Shown here piece by piece: positions 16,855-27,242 of a DNA stretch of 64,000 nt. Position 1 is the stretch's first letter; the number at the start of each line of letters is the position of its first letter. Below the pieces are notes generated by a model. It made no database searches. It saw nothing but the letters and a program-made list of their open reading frames with translations, and was not told the origin of the DNA. A program made the position numbers and the translations under genes. The stretch is from Mangrovibacterium marinum. Its GTDB lineage: Bacteria; Bacteroidota; Bacteroidia; Bacteroidales; Prolixibacteraceae. The DNA is taken from contig NZ_QAAD01000001.1 in the NCBI RefSeq assembly GCF_003046625.1, forward strand, positions 62,001 through 126,000. Reading direction: 5' to 3'.

Positions 16855-18912
16855 TTAAAGCCATCCGTCGGTTTTGCGGACGGTAATGTAAAATTCCTGG
16901 CTTGTTCCGTTGCTGGCGGTAACCGTTGCCTTGGTCGAACCACTCTTTAGCCCGGTGAGGGTAAAGTTGAGCTGATCCGACGAACTCATCGTAGCAACCG
17001 AAGTATCTTCGATGGTACAGTCAAAGGTCAGGTTTTTACCATCGGCAAAGAAACGCGCATAGTTAATGGTGGTTTGCTCGTTGACCGATACAAACATGTT
17101 GGGAACGCGCAGTTCCACACCGGCGCCTTCAACAGCTTTCAGCAATTTGTAGGCATTAATCAGTCCGCTGCCCATTTCGCCCGCGTAGTTTGCCGGCTCC
17201 ATCTGCATGGGCGACACCGAGCCGTAGTACGCGTAATTGCTGTAATAGGTCTTGGTATCCTGAAAATAGGACTCAAGCGAGGCATCGGACACCGACTGCA
17301 GAACCAGCTGACGGAAGTCGGCCGCACGGAAATGCTTTTGCAACTTGGAGGCGTACGAAAGTCCCAGGGCAACCACGCCGCTCACATGAGGGCAAGCCAT
17401 GGAGGTACCTTCCATAAAACCATAGTATTCACCATCCAAAGGCGGAATGGTCGAATAGATTTTCCCTTCGTCGCATTTATGATACTCGCTGTCGCCACCC
17501 GGTGCGGCAATTCTTACCCCGGCTGCGTAGTTGGAATAGCTCGACGGCGTTCCATCGGCAGCAACGGCAGCTACCGAGATATAATCGGGATAAGCCCCCG
17601 GATATCCGGCCATCGCTGCATACTCGTTACCGGCGGCAAACACCACAATACCACCGTCAATCACCCCATTGGGCGAACCGGCATTATGGATGAAATAGTC
17701 CATCGCTTCTTTTTCAAGGGGAGCACCGTCTACCCAATCGCCATCTTCGGTAAATCCCGGCGTATACATCAACATGTTGGCCAGCCCCGAGTTGTAGCCC
17801 CAGCTACACTGTAACACCACCGCTCCGTTGTCGGCAGCATATTTAATGGCTTTCGCTTCTTCGTACATCGACACGCCACCGGCGCCCGCAAACACCTGAC
17901 AGGACATGATTTTCACGCCGCTGTTGGCTGTTCCGTCGCCCCCGGCAATACCGGATACGCCGAGCCCGTTTCCGTTTACAGCGGCAATGGTTCCGGCAAC
18001 GTGGGTTCCATGCCCGGTGTCGTAGGTTCCGTTAAAGCTGATTATCCCGATATCGTCCACAAAGTTATAACCGTAGCGGTCGCCGGCGTAACCGTTACCA
18101 TCGGCATCTTCGTCCGAACCGTACACTTCCCCTTCATTCACCCACATATTGGCTTTCAGGTCGGGGTGGTTCCACATCACCCCTTCATCCATGACCGCAA
18201 CAATTACCGACGGGTCGCCGGTACATAGTTCCCAGGCTTGCTCACAGCCCACGTCCACGCCCTGAACGGCCTGCACAATTTGCTCACCAAAACTGTTGAG
18301 TGTACCATAGGGCAACAAACGGCCCTTGTTCACATAGCCCCATTGAGCAGCTAAACCGGGGTCGTTAAAGAAAGCGGTGGTATTGTTACTTCCATCCAGC
18401 GCTGCCTGCGTGGCGGCACCGGGGCTGGTTGCCCGTATGCCGGGCTGGTACGAACGTTGAATGGTACGGCTATACTGAACTTTTTCAACCTCGCCGCGGG
18501 CAGCAAAACTATTGGCCACCTGCTGCAGGTCGGTATTCTCGTCGAACCGGACCACATACCACTGGCTCAGGCCTGTTTCCTGTGTCAGGGCCTCGGTACG
18601 CTGGTCAACCGGGAACACACGTTCGAGCTTGCTGGTTCCAATGCGGGTCAGCACCGTATCCACCGCCAGGCAGCCCAGGGCAGTCCGGTTAATGCGGGCC
18701 GATTTCAGCTGCCCCGGCTCCGTAGCCGCCAGGGTTGATGCTTTAAATTTAATCAGAAGCTCGCCTTGTTTGGCGCCTACCGGCACATCAATCACCGGAG
18801 CCAACTTGCCATCCGAATCGTTGAGTTCGGCAACAATGCTGTTGTCGCTGCACGATGCAACAAACAAGCCCAGAGCGAGCAAGGGTAACAAATATATTTT
18901 TTTCATCATCAT
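16855..18912 (-). CDS. Subtilisin-like S8 surface lipoprotein protease
   Basis: 685 aa. Lipobox VASC (C21) predicts a lipid anchor. Residues ~45-170 form an N-terminal region that resembles an I9-type or Bacteroidota-specific propeptide (ELLIKFKA, YVVRFDENTD). The S8 domain has the full triad: D242 (AVMDEGV), H301 (HGTHVAGT), the oxyanion N429 (AAGNE) and S504 (GTSMACPHV). The C-terminus (~595-685) is an Ig-like beta domain. It is 1 base from the LRR lipoprotein gene upstream, so co-transcribed. It should cut protein or peptide at the cell surface, feeding the SusC/SusD transporter. Confidence 0.92.
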   Translation of the reverse strand: MMMKKIYLLPLLALGLFVASCSDNSIVAELNDSDGKLAPVIDVPVGAKQGELLIKFKASTLAATEPGQLKSARINRTALGCLAVDTVLTRIGTSKLERVFPVDQRTEALTQETGLSQWYVVRFDENTDLQQVANSFAARGEVEKVQYSRTIQRSYQPGIRATSPGAATQAALDGSNNTTAFFNDPGLAAQWGYVNKGRLLPYGTLNSFGEQIVQAVQGVDVGCEQAWELCTGDPSVIVAVMDEGVMWNHPDLKANMWVNEGEVYGSDEDADGNGYAGDRYGYNFVDDIGIISFNGTYDTGHGTHVAGTIAAVNGNGLGVSGIAGGDGTANSGVKIMSCQVFAGAGGVSMYEEAKAIKYAADNGAVVLQCSWGYNSGLANMLMYTPGFTEDGDWVDGAPLEKEAMDYFIHNAGSPNGVIDGGIVVFAAGNEYAAMAGYPGAYPDYISVAAVAADGTPSSYSNYAAGVRIAAPGGDSEYHKCDEGKIYSTIPPLDGEYYGFMEGTSMACPHVSGVVALGLSYASKLQKHFRAADFRQLVLQSVSDASLESYFQDTKTYYSNYAYYGSVSPMQMEPANYAGEMGSGLINAYKLLKAVEGAGVELRVPNMFVSVNEQTTINYARFFADGKNLTFDCTIEDTSVATMSSSDQLNFTLTGLKSGSTKATVTASNGTSQEFYITVRKTDGWL

Positions 18913-20595
18913 CTATTCTGTTATTTGAGGTTTAGCAGCCGGGTAAAACTCGTAGTAATAATCCAAATCGTCCGGCTCATTGGTAAAGCCGGGCACCTGT
19001 CCCTGACGGTCATAACCATTTTCCTGCGTGAAAACTAACGTATACGGGTCGAAAAGTGTCAGACGCGGATGATACAACAACCAGTCCGGCAGCTTGCCCG
19101 TTAAAAAGTTCAGGTTCAGGTTCAGGCTTTCCAAGTTTGGCAACACGCAGGGAATCTCCGTCATCAGGCGTTGCTTATTCTCGGGCGAGGCACTATTCAG
19201 GGTGTCGTTCGCTGCAATTTGCTCGGCCGTATAATAGCGGGCACTCCACCCCTTCATCTCAGGCAGTTCACCGTAAATGTAACCATACGAAAGCGAGAGA
19301 TGTTTCAACGCATCCCAACGAAACAAACTGGTTAAACTTGACGCATCGATGCGCATCCCCCAGCTGGTTTGCCACACATCGTCGCGAAGATCTTTACGCG
19401 TATCGTATCGGCGCATACCCCCCAGGTTCAAACTTGTCAGTTTCGGGAAATTGTAGCTGCTGATAGCATAAGGCAGCGAAGTGAAGTTATTACCCCTCAG
19501 GTTTAAGCTCTCCAGGGTTTCCTTGGGTTTGGTGAGTTCGGTTGACGGGTCAATCGTTGTTATCCCATAAGACGAAATAGTCAGATGTTTCAGGTGTTCC
19601 AGATTGGCCAGGGCCGTGCCCATGTACAAGGTTTCGGGCAACAGATGACGGTTGGAATTACCGTAAAGTACCAGCGTCTCCAGATATGTTAGTTTTCCCA
19701 ATTCGTCGGGCAAACTCTCCTTGGTGTTGAACAGCCGAATATCGAGTCCGCGGACGCGCCCCACCCACTCGGGTTGTACACCTTCATCGGTTTTCTCCCA
19801 CAGGGTAACGCCATTCCAGAAATCGATTTTTTCGTTCATATCCCAGCTAATCATCGATTGCAGTTTTTCCTTAATGATGACCATGGCCAGTGAGTCACCG
19901 GCGCGGTTGTCCTCAATTTCGGGCGCTGCCTGCTGGGTTACCGTCAGCACAGCCTCGTCTTCGAGCACATCGTCCTCATTTAACGGAAGAAATTCAATTG
20001 CAGCGATCCGCTCTTGGGGCGTGGTATTCATCTTCCAGTTGAAACGCAGCTTTGTTGTTTGCGGACGTGCTCCTTTGTCGAAGCTAAGCGAGGGTTCCTC
20101 ATCCAGCGAGATCCACTCTTGGGCCTCTTCGGGGATGAGCACTTTAAAGGCCACATTGGTGGTCACCGACAGGTCAAAAAAGCGTTCGCCGTACTTGCCC
20201 ATATTGGCAATCTCCTGCGTAGGCTCATTCAGGCCAATCACTTTTCCGTAACCGGTTTGGTGCACCAACAAATCCTGGCGCCCCTGGTTTTCGGGAATGA
20301 AAGTAACCACGGCATTACGCAGCTCATTGGTTAAGGTCGTGTCGACCACGATTTCGCAGTCAATCTCGCCCACCCCGTTGGCAGGTATCACTTTCACCCA
20401 CGGTTGGTCTGCCTTAGCGGTCCATTGGGTTGCCGAGGCCACACGAACAGTCTCGGCACCACCTGTAGCTCCCAGGGTTATTTCCTTGGTTCCCAACGAA
20501 AAGCCCGACACGGCAAGTTCATTGTCGTCGTTGCATGCCGTAATCAGATAAAACCCGACACACAGGCAGCAAGCTATTTTAAATAACAATTTCAT
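18913..20595 (-). CDS. BACON and leucine-rich-repeat lipoprotein
   Basis: About 560 aa. I start at the ATG 20593-20595 (MKLLFKIACCLCVGFYLIT), whose lipobox ITAC is followed by NDDNE; upstream Mets at 20613 and 20622 are possible. Residues ~25-110 (GGAETVRVASATQWTA, WVKVIP) and a second copy after ~125 look like BACON-type beta domains. From ~290 on there are leucine-rich repeats (LESLNLRGNNFTSLP, LTSLNLGG, LESLNLNLNFLTGKLP). Such proteins are surface-exposed and probably bind peptide or glycan. The gene is 31 bases after the DUF4458-LRR gene and abuts the subtilase. Confidence 0.83.
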   Translation of the reverse strand: MKLLFKIACCLCVGFYLITACNDDNELAVSGFSLGTKEITLGATGGAETVRVASATQWTAKADQPWVKVIPANGVGEIDCEIVVDTTLTNELRNAVVTFIPENQGRQDLLVHQTGYGKVIGLNEPTQEIANMGKYGERFFDLSVTTNVAFKVLIPEEAQEWISLDEEPSLSFDKGARPQTTKLRFNWKMNTTPQERIAAIEFLPLNEDDVLEDEAVLTVTQQAAPEIEDNRAGDSLAMVIIKEKLQSMISWDMNEKIDFWNGVTLWEKTDEGVQPEWVGRVRGLDIRLFNTKESLPDELGKLTYLETLVLYGNSNRHLLPETLYMGTALANLEHLKHLTISSYGITTIDPSTELTKPKETLESLNLRGNNFTSLPYAISSYNFPKLTSLNLGGMRRYDTRKDLRDDVWQTSWGMRIDASSLTSLFRWDALKHLSLSYGYIYGELPEMKGWSARYYTAEQIAANDTLNSASPENKQRLMTEIPCVLPNLESLNLNLNFLTGKLPDWLLYHPRLTLFDPYTLVFTQENGYDRQGQVPGFTNEPDDLDYYYEFYPAAKPQITE

Positions 20596-20626
20596 ATTCA
20601 ATGTATTTTTCATTACTACCAAGCCT

Positions 20627-23233
20627 TTAGTCTAAATCCAGATAGTCACAACCACGAATATCCTGTGTGCGGTCGTAAACCAAAATGTAATATCCCGCTC
20701 CAATGTAGGCACACACATCCGACATATCGATGGAAATGTTGGGGTTATCCTTAATCTCAAAAATGTAGATGCTGGGCGAAATGGTATCATCGATCTTCCG
20801 CAGGTCGTTACCTCCCATATAAAAAGCTCTCAAGCTCGGACAAGTACTGATGCCGACCGGCCATTCGCGCAGGGTGCGATTACCGTTTTCATCGCGTTGA
20901 TTCCTCAGTGCATAAACTGTTAAACGCGATATATTAAGCGGCCCGTAAGGGAACGAAGAAAAACGGTTATTACTTAAATCAAGACCATACAAGTAGGGCA
21001 ATGTTGAGGCGAGAAACTCCACGGGCAGCTCCGTCAATTTATTGTACGACAGATCAAGCGACTCCAAAAAATAGGTATATTCACCTTTCAGCGATCCATC
21101 GGGGAACGATTCCATGCCGTTACCGCTTAGTCCCAAAGCGCCAATAATGGAGTTGGTCTGGAAGAAAATCGCGGGGAATGTTTTCAGTTGGTTACCGGCC
21201 AATGACAAGGTGCCCACATGAATACCGCGGAAATCATCACCTCCTTCGAACTCAGCAATCTGATTGTACGAGAAATCAACAGTCGACATTCCGTAGACCG
21301 ATTTGGCATCGAAGATATTGGGAAATACCGTCAGCTTATTATGAGCAAAGGAGAAAGTCTCCACATCATCGTAGCCACAGAAATAACCATCAATATTGGG
21401 GATCTCCGTAATTTGGTTATAATCCATGGTTAACTGCACCAGGTTAACGTCCTTTCCGAAGGCCGGAATCGTCCGGATCTGGTTATTGTTACAGTCCAGC
21501 TTACCCAGTTTTTTGAAGTTTCGGAAACTCTCGGGCAAGGTGGTCAACCGGTTATTGCCCAAATAAAGAATCTGCAATTTGGAAGCCGTAGCTGATTGTG
21601 CCAGCTGATCCAATCCCTGTTCGAGAACAGCAGCTTCGATCTGCGGGTTAGTGGCCAGGTTAAGCAACTCAACATTCGGCATGGTGAACAAAGCTTCGGG
21701 CAAGGCTTCCATGAGGGGACAATTGTAGAATTCCACATCGGTCAGATCTTCCATTTGTGAAAAATCGGTCCCTTCTTCGAAGTCGGCAAACTTTCCGTTG
21801 GCAATAAACAGCTGTTGCAACTTGGTGAGTTTCGAAATCTCACTGGAAATTCCCGTAATGCCATTGGTGAAAACGCCCGGCTGCACATCTTTACGCGAAA
21901 TCAGCGGACTCGCCGATGCAAGGCCTGCTTTTCCGTCTTCCTCGGCTTTCAGATCGAAGGCCAGTTGTAAAGGCTCCGAAAAACTAGCCCGTACATCCTT
22001 TTTAATGAAACGGTTGTAATAATCGTCGCGCCAGGCTTGCTTTTGAGCAGCAGTTCCGGCCTCGTCCCATTGCTCAGGCATATTGCCCCCCACGCGGTCG
22101 GAGTGGGTTCCCAAGGTCAGGATCTTCAGCTCGGTGAGCTGGCCAATTTCGTCGGGCACACGTCCCTTCGGCCCAAAGGAGCCCAGGTTCAGGTTCACAA
22201 TCCGCCCTCTGCTGTCGATACTAACGCCGGGCTGTTGACCCCACAAGTCAATATCTTTATTAAAATCCCAGTTGGTTCCCTTGCTGTAGCCAATATCGTC
22301 GTAGCTCCAGTTTTCGCCGTCCAGCGCCTCCCAAATCCGGCGCAGTGCGATATAGTCCTGAATATAAGCTGCCGAAGGATACAGGTTAACCGCCACATCA
22401 ACCGATGTTTGCTGATTATCGGCAATCTGAAAACTGCCATCCAGCAGAACACGGTCACCATCCACCATTTTCTTACTTTTGTCGTACAAAACATAGCTGA
22501 CAACGCTATAACTACCTGCACGAACCGTAAAGATCGAGTCGCTTGTTGCCACAGCATACAAAACACCGTCTTCGCTCAGTTTCTCCGCATATTCAAACGG
22601 AACCATCTCAAAGACTTCCTCTGCCATAGTAAATTCATTCTGCACATAAAGCGTTGCATAAGCCACTTCGTCGAAACGGTAGCGGTCGGCGTTGTCGGCG
22701 CTTTTGGTGTCGGCAACAAAATTTTTCTTCAACGAAAATTGCAGCTTTCCGCGCGATACCACCTTCACCGGAAGATCTTTCACACACAGCCCTCCGCCGA
22801 CAACATCGATAACCGTTGGTTCCTCTGGTTCGCCCGAGAGCACCAGGGTCAATTCCTGTCCTTCGATCTGATAGAGGTAAAAACCGACAACCGTATAGCT
22901 CCCGGCCATCAGTTTGAGCTTCTCGCTGCGCAGCCCCTGTTCGGCATCATCGCCCAGCTGATTTAAGCCAACAGTTTGAATAAGCTCTGAGCCATCCTGG
23001 TTGTTGGTCATTACAATTTTCATTTTCTCGGCCTGGCCCAAGTAATCCAGTTCGTTGCTCCCCGTACTCGCCAGCTTTTTGTAGGATGCGCTTTTAAACA
23101 GCTTAAATTGCGCATAGCCGTATTCCACCTGCAACGCCTCGTCGTCGTCGGAACAGCCACCCAAGCCGAGGCTTAGGGACAGCACCAGACTGAAGAGAAA
23201 AAGCGTTTTTATTGCTAATATTTTAGATTTCAT
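20627..23233 (-). CDS. DUF4458/leucine-rich-repeat surface lipoprotein
   Basis: 868 aa with lipobox GLGGC then SDDDEA. Residues ~40-280 hold two similar beta-rich units (AGSYTVVGFYLY and AGSYSVVSYVLYD), consistent with the DUF4458 repeat found ahead of LRRs in gut Bacteroidota. From ~320 to 835 there are about fifteen leucine-rich repeats of the LxxLxLxxNxL type (LQILYLGNNRLTTLP, LVQLTMDYNQITEIP, LYGLDLSNNRFSSFP). It is surface exposed by its signal and probably a binding protein of the SusCD system. It is 29 bases from the gene upstream. Confidence 0.85.
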   Translation of the reverse strand: MKSKILAIKTLFLFSLVLSLSLGLGGCSDDDEALQVEYGYAQFKLFKSASYKKLASTGSNELDYLGQAEKMKIVMTNNQDGSELIQTVGLNQLGDDAEQGLRSEKLKLMAGSYTVVGFYLYQIEGQELTLVLSGEPEEPTVIDVVGGGLCVKDLPVKVVSRGKLQFSLKKNFVADTKSADNADRYRFDEVAYATLYVQNEFTMAEEVFEMVPFEYAEKLSEDGVLYAVATSDSIFTVRAGSYSVVSYVLYDKSKKMVDGDRVLLDGSFQIADNQQTSVDVAVNLYPSAAYIQDYIALRRIWEALDGENWSYDDIGYSKGTNWDFNKDIDLWGQQPGVSIDSRGRIVNLNLGSFGPKGRVPDEIGQLTELKILTLGTHSDRVGGNMPEQWDEAGTAAQKQAWRDDYYNRFIKKDVRASFSEPLQLAFDLKAEEDGKAGLASASPLISRKDVQPGVFTNGITGISSEISKLTKLQQLFIANGKFADFEEGTDFSQMEDLTDVEFYNCPLMEALPEALFTMPNVELLNLATNPQIEAAVLEQGLDQLAQSATASKLQILYLGNNRLTTLPESFRNFKKLGKLDCNNNQIRTIPAFGKDVNLVQLTMDYNQITEIPNIDGYFCGYDDVETFSFAHNKLTVFPNIFDAKSVYGMSTVDFSYNQIAEFEGGDDFRGIHVGTLSLAGNQLKTFPAIFFQTNSIIGALGLSGNGMESFPDGSLKGEYTYFLESLDLSYNKLTELPVEFLASTLPYLYGLDLSNNRFSSFPYGPLNISRLTVYALRNQRDENGNRTLREWPVGISTCPSLRAFYMGGNDLRKIDDTISPSIYIFEIKDNPNISIDMSDVCAYIGAGYYILVYDRTQDIRGCDYLDLD

Positions 23234-23262
23234 AATCGGAAAATATTTTATTCTTGAATCAA

Positions 23263-24807
23263 TTAATAACGGATAACCATCAGCACCGCATACGTTTCGC
23301 CCATATCATCGTAAAAGGCAATCGTCAAAGGACTGTCGCCACTGGTTGATTCGCCAATTCCCGCGATCATCGTCTCCAGCATACTCCACATCATTACATC
23401 AACTCCGTCCCAGTAGTTCATGGCTACGGGTTGAAGGTAGTAACCGGTATATCCGTTGGGTTTGGTAATAATCGCATCGTAAGGTACGGTCAGCGGCAAG
23501 GCCAGAATGTACACGTTGGATGTTCCGTACTGTGCAATCAGCTCATCTTCGCTCATATCGCCAATGGCATCCATATACGAAATGGCTTCAATGGGTTCAC
23601 CCCAAGCATCGTACAGCGGATCTCCATTCATGTCGGCAAAGGTGAAACCACGAGTAAACTTGGGATTCCCTTCCTGGGTGAATGTTCCCGCTACATACTG
23701 CGAATATTCCGACACAACTCCTTCCTCGCTTGAGAACACCAGATTGTCGAAATCTGCTTCGAGGCTTTCGTAAACGACCCGCGGGAAGACCATCAGATAA
23801 GCGCTACGTGCCATCCCTTCATTCATCGACATATAAACCGAAAGCTCACCGGCCTGGTCGTCGTCGGCAAAAATCCAACTGCTCTCATCGGACATACGGG
23901 TACAGGTGAATTCGTATTGCCAGGTCATCTCGTTTATTTCACGCACATAATCAACGTAAACCAGTTGATAGTCGTCGTTGCGCGCAGCAACGCTCAGCGG
24001 CATGGGGGCATAACCATCCTGATCCTGCCAAACGTAACTGTAGCCGTTGTAGGCAAAAGCAATCTCGTCGGCAAAGGGTTTGGTGTTGCTGAACTCAACC
24101 TTGTCGGCCGGCATACCATCGTAATGTACCGGCAGGCGGCCAATCAGCACACCATCGGCATTTTTAAACAACAGCTCCTCATCCCAGGCGGCCTTGCGGT
24201 ATTGCAGCCCTTCTTTTAAACGAGGCTGAATGCTCACCACATCGCCCGCATAGCCATAGTTGTTTGTTTCGCTCAGGTCGATGCTCTCGCTGGCTTCAAC
24301 AACCCAGTCGGCGTTGGCCGTAACTGCAAAAGCTGTTGTGCCCGCGTAGCTTTGTTCAAAAGGGTTTTCCGCGTTATAAACCAAGTCTTGCTCGGCATCG
24401 AAGGCCTTCAGCTCGTAACCGGTGTCGGGGCGGGTCAATTCGAAAATAACCTGACGCTCATTTCCCATAATCAGCGTTAATTCAGCCTTATAACTTTTCA
24501 ATGGGCTGGTTGCATCATCGTTAATGCGGATGCTCACGGTTTGTGCGCCCGCCGTTCCGTTGCACGAATACACGGCCTCATCGTCCACCACAAAGGTACA
24601 CCACAACGCCGATGAGGTTAACGACCAGTCGGCGCCGGCCTCGAAGCTCAGTTGCTTCTGGTCGCCGACCAGGCAATCCACTTGCTGCACAGACGGAAAG
24701 GTCAACGCAGGCTCCTCATCATCGTTGCTACAGGATGCCAGCACAACGATATAAAGGGCAACTGTCAGAAAACGGAAAAAATATTTAAAATCTTTCATAT
24801 CGTTCAT
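23263..24807 (-). CDS. DUF5003-like lipoprotein with BACON-like N-terminus
   Basis: 514 aa, lipobox VLASC, then SNDDEEP. Residues ~35-125 (KQLSFEAGADWSLTSSALWC) look BACON-like. The rest is beta-rich and aromatic, without catalytic motifs. The size, aromatic composition and position between a DUF4984-like gene and LRR genes match DUF5003 proteins as I recall them in Bacteroides, and that call is by context plus memory. The start may be the Met at residue 4. It follows the next gene upstream by only 3 bases. Confidence 0.7.
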   Translation of the reverse strand: MNDMKDFKYFFRFLTVALYIVVLASCSNDDEEPALTFPSVQQVDCLVGDQKQLSFEAGADWSLTSSALWCTFVVDDEAVYSCNGTAGAQTVSIRINDDATSPLKSYKAELTLIMGNERQVIFELTRPDTGYELKAFDAEQDLVYNAENPFEQSYAGTTAFAVTANADWVVEASESIDLSETNNYGYAGDVVSIQPRLKEGLQYRKAAWDEELLFKNADGVLIGRLPVHYDGMPADKVEFSNTKPFADEIAFAYNGYSYVWQDQDGYAPMPLSVAARNDDYQLVYVDYVREINEMTWQYEFTCTRMSDESSWIFADDDQAGELSVYMSMNEGMARSAYLMVFPRVVYESLEADFDNLVFSSEEGVVSEYSQYVAGTFTQEGNPKFTRGFTFADMNGDPLYDAWGEPIEAISYMDAIGDMSEDELIAQYGTSNVYILALPLTVPYDAIITKPNGYTGYYLQPVAMNYWDGVDVMMWSMLETMIAGIGESTSGDSPLTIAFYDDMGETYAVLMVIRY

Positions 24808-24810
24808 GTT

Positions 24811-25698
24811 TTAATATCCTTCTTTTTTGAGTTGCTCAGCTTCCTGGTCGCTGATCCATTCCAGTACATTCACGTAAGTTCCTACCGTACCAACATTTTC
24901 AACATAAACGGTCACATACAGCACCACAAACTGCTGACAAACGTTATAGTAGGAGATATAAGCCGAAGGCTGTCCAATCATCAGCTCACCGTTTCCGTAC
25001 ACCGTACCAAAAGCTTCAGCCGTGCTTCCCAGCAACTGATCGTCCATGCTTACAAATGGCTCCAGCGGGTTTGTCGGATCAAAACTGATGGTCAGATCGT
25101 AGCCATCGTAATAGAAGTCGTGCAACACAACCGACAAATCATCATCGGCAGCTTCCGTCTCAAGCAGTCGCATGTCTGTCGACGTCATGTAATCGGAGTA
25201 GTAAGTTGATGTAAGCTTACAATATCCGGTGAAGGTATTCAGATCGAAAGGACAGGCTTTCATGATCTGCACCCGTGTTTTAGTGCCGTACAAGTCCCAT
25301 TGTTCCGCTTCGTCAGCAATCAGGTTGAAGCTGACCGACAAGCTTTCCAGCATATCGATATGCTCATAAATTCCCTTGATCCGGAATTTCGCGGAGCGTT
25401 CGCCGGCTTTAATGGTCACCGAGTTGGACTCGATCACAAAATGATAGTCTTCCACGGCCGTGCTGTTGGCATCATCCACTTCAACAGCATAGGTCCGGTC
25501 GTAAGGGCAAGCCACGGTCGAGCCCAGGTTCAACTCCAGATAATCCTCGCTGTTGGATACCGGGAAATATGTTAAGGTATCGGCGAACATCACATATTCA
25601 GGTCCGTCGTACACCACCCGGTCGGCCGACGAGTCGCAGCCCGTCAGGGCGACCATCAGCGCAAAGAGTATTGCTATTCCTGTTTGTATTAATTTCAT
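24811..25698 (-). CDS. DUF4984-like lipoprotein
   Basis: 295 aa with lipobox ALTGC then DSSADR. The first ~120 residues (GSTVACPYDRTYAVEVDD, TIKAGERSAKFRIKGIY) are of the Calx-beta/DUF4843 type often found in SusE-position proteins. The C-terminal half fits the DUF4984 family by position and composition. Probably a surface ligand-binding protein in the SusE/F position. It starts 15 bases after the susD stop. Confidence 0.72.
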   Translation of the reverse strand: MKLIQTGIAILFALMVALTGCDSSADRVVYDGPEYVMFADTLTYFPVSNSEDYLELNLGSTVACPYDRTYAVEVDDANSTAVEDYHFVIESNSVTIKAGERSAKFRIKGIYEHIDMLESLSVSFNLIADEAEQWDLYGTKTRVQIMKACPFDLNTFTGYCKLTSTYYSDYMTSTDMRLLETEAADDDLSVVLHDFYYDGYDLTISFDPTNPLEPFVSMDDQLLGSTAEAFGTVYGNGELMIGQPSAYISYYNVCQQFVVLYVTVYVENVGTVGTYVNVLEWISDQEAEQLKKEGY

Positions 25699-25713
25699 TA
25701 CAATCCTTTTTTC

Positions 25714-27231
25714 TTATTTATTGCTTTCATTGGGTTGAATATCGGCATCAGGCGACTCCAGCTCGTGCTGCGGGATAGGCCACACAAAAAGCGGGTTCGA
25801 TGCTTTTATTTCCAGGCTGTTTCCCGGAGCAACAGTTGCCGTCTGCGCTTCGCGTTCAAAGCCTTTGCCCCAGCGTTTCAGGTCGTTCAGGCGAAAGCCT
25901 TCCATATACAATTCGCGTACGCGTTCCTCTTCAATTACTTGCTGCCAGTTGGAGGCCGTCAACGAGCTGGAGCCGTACGACGAATAGCGGGCATTGCCCA
26001 AGGTAGCCAGATCTTTAGCCGCTTTGCTAATTCCTGCGGCTCCCTGGTTACAGTAGGCCTCGGCACGAATCAGGTATTGTTCCGACAGGCGGAAAGGCTT
26101 GGGCATGTTAACATGCAGAATGTTGCTGGCCAGGAAATTTTGATTACCAAAATATTTGATCAACAGCGGATATCTCAATCCGTGGCTGTAACCGGTGGTC
26201 ATCGTTGCAAAAAACGCATCGTAACGCAGGTCTGTTCCCGAGTACAGCTCCAGCACCCAGCGGGCCGGCACATAGTCGGGTTTGTACGACGAGTAGTCGT
26301 AGTTCAAAAATACCTGCCCCAAACGGCCACCATACGAACTCACCTCGAACTGCACCTTCCAGATAATTTCGGTCGACGCATCGTATTGCCACATATATTC
26401 ATAAGCATTGAAATTGGCATCCGACGAACTCTGATTTACACTCGACAGGAAATATTTCTTGCTGTCGATGACTTTCGACGAATAATCCACCGCTTTCTGC
26501 CAGTCCTGCATATACAGGTACACCCGGGCATACAAGGCATTCACGGCACCAATGGTAAAATAACCGGTATTGTAAAGCACATCGGTATTATCGTCATCCA
26601 ACTGCAAGTACAGAGCTGCTTCGTCCAAATCATTCAGTACAAACTGATACGAATCTTCCAGGCTAGCCCGAGTCGGACGTCCGGCGTTGGAATAGCTCGA
26701 AACCAGGGCAACGCCTAACTCCTGAGCTGCTGTTGCCGGGTCGTAAGCCTTGCAGAACGATTTAATCAACTCCGAATAAGCCAGGGCGCGGGCAAAATAA
26801 ACCTCGCCTTTGTATAAATCCAGCCGGGCCAGCTCATCATCATCAACGGTATTTTGGGCAATTTTATCTACGTTTTCCAAAAAGTAGTTACAACGGCCAA
26901 TCACCACATACAACTGCTGGTAAACCGCTTCAATCTCGCTGTTGGTCGACAAAATATCCCAGCGCCAGATGTCGCCGTAGGTATTCGAATATCCCTGCAC
27001 GGCATAAGCCAGATCCGACTGCAAATCGGGCAGCAAGGTGAGGTAGCCACTGTAAAGGGCCGAACTTTTATAGGCCGAATAGATGCCGAGAACAATCTGG
27101 TTGGCCTCGTCAACCGTTGTCATTCCCTCGCTCGCCGGAATAGCATCTTCCGGGTATTTGTCCAGACAGGAAGTCGCCATTAGGCCGACGGCTGCCCATA
27201 CTATTAATCGCTTTATCTGTTTTATCATCAT
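25714..27231 (-). CDS. SusD/RagB-family surface nutrient-binding lipoprotein
   Basis: 505 aa, lipobox MATSC followed by LDKYPEDAI, a normal SusD N-terminus. TPR-like helices follow (YQQLYVVIGRCNYFLENVDKI, KGEVYFARALAYSELIKSF). The C-terminal region has ERVRELYMEGFRLNDLKRWGKG and the final LFVWPIPQHELESP, both typical of the family. It forms the lid of the SusC channel and captures substrate at the surface. It is 11 bases after the susC stop. Confidence 0.95.
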   Translation of the reverse strand: MMIKQIKRLIVWAAVGLMATSCLDKYPEDAIPASEGMTTVDEANQIVLGIYSAYKSSALYSGYLTLLPDLQSDLAYAVQGYSNTYGDIWRWDILSTNSEIEAVYQQLYVVIGRCNYFLENVDKIAQNTVDDDELARLDLYKGEVYFARALAYSELIKSFCKAYDPATAAQELGVALVSSYSNAGRPTRASLEDSYQFVLNDLDEAALYLQLDDDNTDVLYNTGYFTIGAVNALYARVYLYMQDWQKAVDYSSKVIDSKKYFLSSVNQSSSDANFNAYEYMWQYDASTEIIWKVQFEVSSYGGRLGQVFLNYDYSSYKPDYVPARWVLELYSGTDLRYDAFFATMTTGYSHGLRYPLLIKYFGNQNFLASNILHVNMPKPFRLSEQYLIRAEAYCNQGAAGISKAAKDLATLGNARYSSYGSSSLTASNWQQVIEEERVRELYMEGFRLNDLKRWGKGFEREAQTATVAPGNSLEIKASNPLFVWPIPQHELESPDADIQPNESNK

Positions 27232-27242
27232 TGTGGTGTTTT